A stretch of DNA of 64,000 nucleotides from Prolixibacteraceae bacterium UBA1413 (GTDB lineage Bacteria; Bacteroidota; Bacteroidia; Bacteroidales; Prolixibacteraceae). The translations under genes and the position numbers were made by a program. The DNA lies in the NCBI GenBank assembly GCA_002304925.1, contig DBPT01000006.1, positions 270,865 through 334,864 of the forward strand, read 5' to 3'. Position 1 is the first letter of the stretch. Every line of letters starts with the position of its first letter. The notes under the pieces are model-generated. The model was not told where the DNA came from. It saw nothing but the letters and a program-made list of their open reading frames with translations, and did not search any database. Below are positions 60,421-64,000 of the stretch, piece by piece.

Positions 60421-63400
60421 ATGAAGAAAAGTTTTATTTCAGCACAATTCCTTGCCCTTTCGGCAGGATTTCTGATACTCCTCACGGGAGGGATGGCGGT
60501 GGCGCAAGAGACCCCCGAATGGCAGAACCCCGCGGTGACCGGCATAAACAAGGAGAAAGGCAGGGCCGCTTTCACCCCTGTTTCCCCGGAAGGAGAAACC
60601 TACAAGCTTTCTCTCAACGGGATGTGGAAATTCAAGCTATCGCACAATCCTGACACCCGGCCCGGAAAGTTTTACCTCCCTTCCTTCAGCGTACGACGCT
60701 GGAAAGAGATCCCCGTTCCCGCCAACTGGGAAATGGAAGGGCATGACGTTCCGATTTATGTGAATCACCCTTATGAGTTTGCCGATGCCCGCACCCCGAT
60801 CACAGAATTCCGCAATGGACCGGAACCTCCGAAAGTGCCCCTGACTTACAATCCCGTGGCATCCTACCGCCGTGACTTCACGGTTCCGGCAAGCTGGGAG
60901 GGCCGGGAGACCTATATTTACCTGGGATCGGTGAAATCGGCCTTTTACATCTGGGTCAACGGGCAAAAAGCAGGCTATAGCGAAGGGAGCAAACTCCCCG
61001 CGGAATTCAACATCACTCCGTATGTCATCCCGGGGAAGAAAAACACCGTGGCCCTGGAAGTATATCGCTGGAGCACGGCAAGTTACCTCGAATGCCAGGA
61101 CTTCTGGCGGATGAGCGGCATCGAAAGAAGTGTGGAGGTATACAGCCGTCCGAAATTGCACATCCGTGACTTTGAAGTGGTCTCCACCCTCGATGAGGTT
61201 TACAGGAACGGCATCCTCAGGATTTATGTTTCATTACAGAACCGCAATACCAACCCTCACTGGGGGACGATCGATGTGGTACTTTCCGAAAACGGGCATC
61301 CATTGTTAACTGTGGGGAAAATGGTTGAGGTGGCCGACCTTGGAGAAGCGGAAGTCGATTTTGACAAGGTTTTGCAGAACCATATGCCACTCACCGGGAT
61401 CAAACCCTGGAGTGCCGAATTTCCCAACCTTTACGAGTTGACCCTCTCCCTGCGCGATGCAAACGGGACCCTCCTGGAAACCATCACCACAAAAATCGGC
61501 TTCCGGAGTGTGGAAATCAAACGGGGACTTCTCCTGATCAACGGGGTGCCCATAACCCTCAAGGGGGTGAACATGCAGGAGCACAATCCTGAAACGGGCC
61601 ACGTAGTGACCGAAGAGCTGATGATGAAGGATATCCTCTTGATGAAGCAGAACAACATCAATGCCGTGCGCACGAGCCATTATCCCCAGCCTGAACGGTG
61701 GCAGGAGTTGTGTGACGAATACGGCATTTACCTCGTCGACGAAGCCAACATAGAATCGCACGGTCTTTATTACGGCGAGCGGTCACTGGCCAAAGATCCC
61801 GACTGGGAACATGCCCATGTCGACAGGATGGTGCGCCTTGTGCAGCGCGACAAGAACCACCCTTCGGTGATCATCTGGAGCATGGGAAACGAAGCTGGCA
61901 ACGGCGTCAACTTCTATGCCGGATACAGGGCCATGAAAGCCCATGACCGCACCGGCAGGCCGGTACAATATGAACGGACCGAAATTGGCAGCCGCTTTGC
62001 CCTGGAATTTGACTGGAACAGCGACATCATCGTGCCCCAGTACCCCGATCCCCAAACCTTTGAATGGTTCGGACAAAGGGTGCTCGACCGCCCCTTTATC
62101 CCTTCGGAATACAACCACGCCATGGGCAACAGCGGGGGTAACTTCCAGGATTACTGGGATATCATCGAAAGGTATCCACAACTGCAGGGAGGATTCATCT
62201 GGGACTGGGTGGACCAGGGCCTCTGGAAAACCGGCAGCGACGGCAAACGTTTCTATGCCTACGGCGGGGATTACGGTACAGGAATGCCCAGCGACGGCAA
62301 CTTCCTGATCAACGGCATCGTATACGCCGACCGCACCCCCCAGCCCGAACTGGCGGAAGTCAAAAAGGGCCACGAATGGATCAATTTCAGGCTGCTTCGT
62401 TACCGCGACCAGGTGGCCCGCATCCAGGTCGAGAACCTCTATGACTTCACCTCCCTGGGAGAGTTCAGGATCGAAGCCTCCGTGATGGCTGAAGGAAAGA
62501 TCCTGAAAAACCTGGAAATCCCCCGGCTTGACATTCCTCCACACTCCGGAGGGGTTACTGAAATTGACCTTCAGGGAATCGGCGCGGAGCCGGGCACCGA
62601 ATATTTCCTCCTCCTGGAGGCCCGCACCCGTCATGCCTCCCCGGGAATCCCCACAAATCACCTGGTCGCACATGAACAAATCAGGCTTCCGGGATATAAA
62701 AAGAGGGAGATTGCAACTCCCGGCGGAAGTCTCAATTTCGAGGAAAACGAAAACACCCTTATTATCACCGGTAAAGATTTCAAGGCCACCTTCAGCAAGC
62801 AAGAGGGCAGACTAACCAGCTACCTCTACAAAGGCGCTGAACTGATCCTGCAGGGTTACGGCCCGAAACCCGATTTCTGGCGGGCCCCGACTGACAACGA
62901 CTTCGGCAACCGGATGCCCATTCGCAATATCAACTGGAAAAAGGCGACTCTGAATCCCCAACTCCGGAATCTGACCACCACAAAAAACGACAATGGCAGC
63001 TATTCGGTCACCGCCGTCTGGGACCTCTCAGAAACCTCCTCCTCCTTTACCACACGGTACACAGTGCAAGGCGATGGTTCCGTCAGGTTCACCAATATCC
63101 TGGAAGCGTCAGGGAATGAAAAATCAGACATTCCCCGTGTAGGCATGGTCCTTTGCCTTCCGGCGGAATTCGATCAGCTGACCTATTTCGGCCGGGGACC
63201 CCATGAGAATTACAATGACCGCAACGTATCGGCCTTCGTGGGCCTTTATTCCGGAAATGCAGCCGACCAGATGGTTCCTTATGTCAGGCCTCAGGAAAAC
63301 GGCAACAAAACCCACGTCCGCTGGGCAGCCCTTACCAATGCCGCAGGCACGGGATGGCTGGCCGTCAGCAACACACCCGGAGAAGGATTTGAAATGACCG

Positions 63401-63681
63401 CCATGCCCTACCTGTCACAGGATTTCGACGCCCGCAGCGGCATGGATTACGGCCCCATTGAAAAGGAACAGAAACATGCCACCGACGTAAAACCCCGGAG
63501 CCTGGTTCGCTGGAACATCGATCTCGGTCAGCGGGGTGTCGGCGGAGTCGACAGCTGGGGATCCCTGCCTCTCGAAAAATATCGCTACCCCTCGGGACGG
63601 AATTACGAATACACCTTTACACTCATCCCCGTCGAAGAAGCTACCCCGGGGAAAATGGCCGGCATAAGTAAAAAATACTAA
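60421..63681 (+). CDS. Large LacZ-type GH2 beta-galactosidase, exported
   Basis: A 1086-residue enzyme with the five-domain LacZ layout. Signal peptide about 1-29 (ending GMAVAQ), no lipobox, so probably periplasmic. Sugar-binding domain (about 60-240; WEMEGHDVPIYVN, ECQDFWRMSGIERSV), immunoglobulin domain (about 245-350), TIM barrel with acid/base Glu in IWSMGNEAGNG (near 490) and nucleophile Glu in FIPSEYNHAMGNS (near 562), DUF4981-type domain, and a C-terminal Bgal_small_N domain (KPDFWRAPTDNDFGN, then FGRGPHENYNDR). It should remove terminal beta-galactose from imported oligosaccharides. It is monocistronic and closed by a terminator. Confidence 0.95.
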   Translation: MKKSFISAQFLALSAGFLILLTGGMAVAQETPEWQNPAVTGINKEKGRAAFTPVSPEGETYKLSLNGMWKFKLSHNPDTRPGKFYLPSFSVRRWKEIPVPANWEMEGHDVPIYVNHPYEFADARTPITEFRNGPEPPKVPLTYNPVASYRRDFTVPASWEGRETYIYLGSVKSAFYIWVNGQKAGYSEGSKLPAEFNITPYVIPGKKNTVALEVYRWSTASYLECQDFWRMSGIERSVEVYSRPKLHIRDFEVVSTLDEVYRNGILRIYVSLQNRNTNPHWGTIDVVLSENGHPLLTVGKMVEVADLGEAEVDFDKVLQNHMPLTGIKPWSAEFPNLYELTLSLRDANGTLLETITTKIGFRSVEIKRGLLLINGVPITLKGVNMQEHNPETGHVVTEELMMKDILLMKQNNINAVRTSHYPQPERWQELCDEYGIYLVDEANIESHGLYYGERSLAKDPDWEHAHVDRMVRLVQRDKNHPSVIIWSMGNEAGNGVNFYAGYRAMKAHDRTGRPVQYERTEIGSRFALEFDWNSDIIVPQYPDPQTFEWFGQRVLDRPFIPSEYNHAMGNSGGNFQDYWDIIERYPQLQGGFIWDWVDQGLWKTGSDGKRFYAYGGDYGTGMPSDGNFLINGIVYADRTPQPELAEVKKGHEWINFRLLRYRDQVARIQVENLYDFTSLGEFRIEASVMAEGKILKNLEIPRLDIPPHSGGVTEIDLQGIGAEPGTEYFLLLEARTRHASPGIPTNHLVAHEQIRLPGYKKREIATPGGSLNFEENENTLIITGKDFKATFSKQEGRLTSYLYKGAELILQGYGPKPDFWRAPTDNDFGNRMPIRNINWKKATLNPQLRNLTTTKNDNGSYSVTAVWDLSETSSSFTTRYTVQGDGSVRFTNILEASGNEKSDIPRVGMVLCLPAEFDQLTYFGRGPHENYNDRNVSAFVGLYSGNAADQMVPYVRPQENGNKTHVRWAALTNAAGTGWLAVSNTPGEGFEMTAMPYLSQDFDARSGMDYGPIEKEQKHATDVKPRSLVRWNIDLGQRGVGGVDSWGSLPLEKYRYPSGRNYEYTFTLIPVEEATPGKMAGISKKY

Positions 63682-63702
63682 TCCGCCCCGTTAAAGAAAA
63701 AA

Positions 63703-63728
63703 AGAGGAGCTCAACAGCTCCCCTTTTT
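63703..63728 (+). terminator. Rho-independent terminator after the LacZ-type gene
   Basis: AGAGGAGCT (63703-63711) pairs with AGCTCCCCT (63716-63724), one mismatch in nine, loop CAAC, followed by TTTT. The A-run before it makes it usable in both directions, so it may also end the minus-strand gene that converges from the right. Confidence 0.8.
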
Positions 63729-63754
63729 CAAATGTTAACCCCCAAACACACAAT

Positions 63755-63772
63755 GTCAGATCTATATCTGAC
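63755..63772. repeat. Small perfect inverted repeat
   Basis: GTCAGAT (63755-63761) and ATCTGAC (63766-63772) flank CTAT. It lies between two converging genes with no promoter beside it. A second, weaker one (GTAATAC at 63777-63783 with GTATTAC-like sequence) may belong with it. Function unknown; it is possibly part of a termination region. Confidence 0.4.
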
Positions 63773-63858
63773 GTGAAGTAATACAAAGATATTACATATT
63801 TCGATGAAAACCGAATTGCCTTTACCTTTTTATGTCAGTTCCGTTTTTAGAACCACGC

Positions 63859-64000
63859 TTAAAAGGCATCTTCCATCGTCCGCAGGGTGAGCACCTGCTT
63901 CAGTTCCACTTCCGGCAAACCGGTCTCCAGGTGGATTTTCACCTGACGGCCGGGTATCAAATCAAAGTAGTTGTCTGAAAAGAAACCTTCCTCATCCCCA
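63859..64000 (-). CDS. C-terminal end of a GH2 beta-mannosidase-like enzyme
   Basis: Only the last 46 codons are in the window; the gene continues beyond 64000. The sequence EEGFFSDNYFDLIPGRQVKI is the C-terminal immunoglobulin-type strand pattern I know from GH2 beta-mannosidases, where FFSDNYFDLLPG is strongly conserved. After that comes VELKQVLTLRTMEDAF and TAA. The gene converges on the LacZ-type gene. A beta-mannosidase would suit N-glycan or mannan use elsewhere in the window, but the catalytic region is not visible. Confidence 0.65.
   Translation of the reverse strand, partial: GDEEGFFSDNYFDLIPGRQVKIHLETGLPEVELKQVLTLRTMEDAF

Noticed and set aside
63682..63858. Hidden small gene between the LacZ-type gene and the beta-mannosidase end
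   Set aside because: Only a terminator and small inverted repeats are present; no frame of useful length.

Overview
The window is a piece of a Bacteroidetes chromosome, most likely Bacteroidales. The evidence is two SusC/SusD pairs, an ECF sigma/FecR pair driving one of them, type IX secretion sorting domains on two proteins, lipoprotein signals on most glycan-active enzymes, and promoters of the Bacteroidetes type (TAnnTTTG at -7). There is one tRNA gene and no rRNA, CRISPR array, intact insertion sequence or prophage.

Layout. 1-6 kb: end of an unidentified gene, a ROK sugar kinase, then a promoter and a SusC/SusD pair closed by a terminator. 6-14 kb: a secreted alpha/beta hydrolase, a PPOX-like flavin protein, an M1 peptidase with a T9SS tail, and a ROK kinase/FHS-family sugar permease operon. 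The gap at 6.0-6.2 kb carries a scar made of copied ends of two genes that lie 3-6 kb downstream. 14.6-24.4 kb: a stand-alone GMP-synthase-like ATP pyrophosphatase, then a glycan cluster (Tat-exported Gfo/Idh/MocA oxidoreductase, ThuA protein, GH2 enzyme with an amidotransferase-like tail, CBM9-like T9SS protein, GH95 fucosidase). 24.5-37.3 kb: a polysaccharide utilization locus (sigma, FecR, SusC, SusD, two SusE/F paralogues, GH76, GH92) whose enzymes point to yeast-type alpha-mannan. 37.4-44.7 kb: an accessory stretch with a SWIM-SNF2 helicase, an uncharacterised overlapping three-gene cassette, a solitary AAA ATPase with an unusual half-site array upstream, and a possible structured RNA. 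From about 40.9 kb this stretch is visibly A+T-richer than its surroundings. 44.7-56 kb: two GH29 fucosidases, a Tat-exported sugar isomerase-like protein, and an operon joining a ribokinase, a secreted ADP-ribosylglycohydrolase-fold lipoprotein and a GRP/RbsU-type sugar porter, followed by a GH2 and a DUF5009 acyltransferase. 56-64 kb: tRNA-Val, a broken DUF5020 gene, a Tat-exported aldo/keto reductase, GlmM-like mutase, DUF2461, IspD, a large LacZ-type GH2, and the end of a beta-mannosidase-like gene.

Taken together this is a glycan scavenger: outer-membrane SusCD complexes import oligosaccharides cut by surface lipoprotein enzymes (mannan, fucosylated and beta-galactosyl glycans), permeases carry monosaccharides inward, and ROK and PfkB kinases phosphorylate them. 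The best candidates for undescribed biology are the three-gene cassette at 40.97-42.54 kb, the ATPase with the ~26-bp half-site array at 44.1-44.2 kb, the candidate RNA at 44.28-44.36 kb, and the compact ribose-scavenging module at 48.7-52.3 kb.
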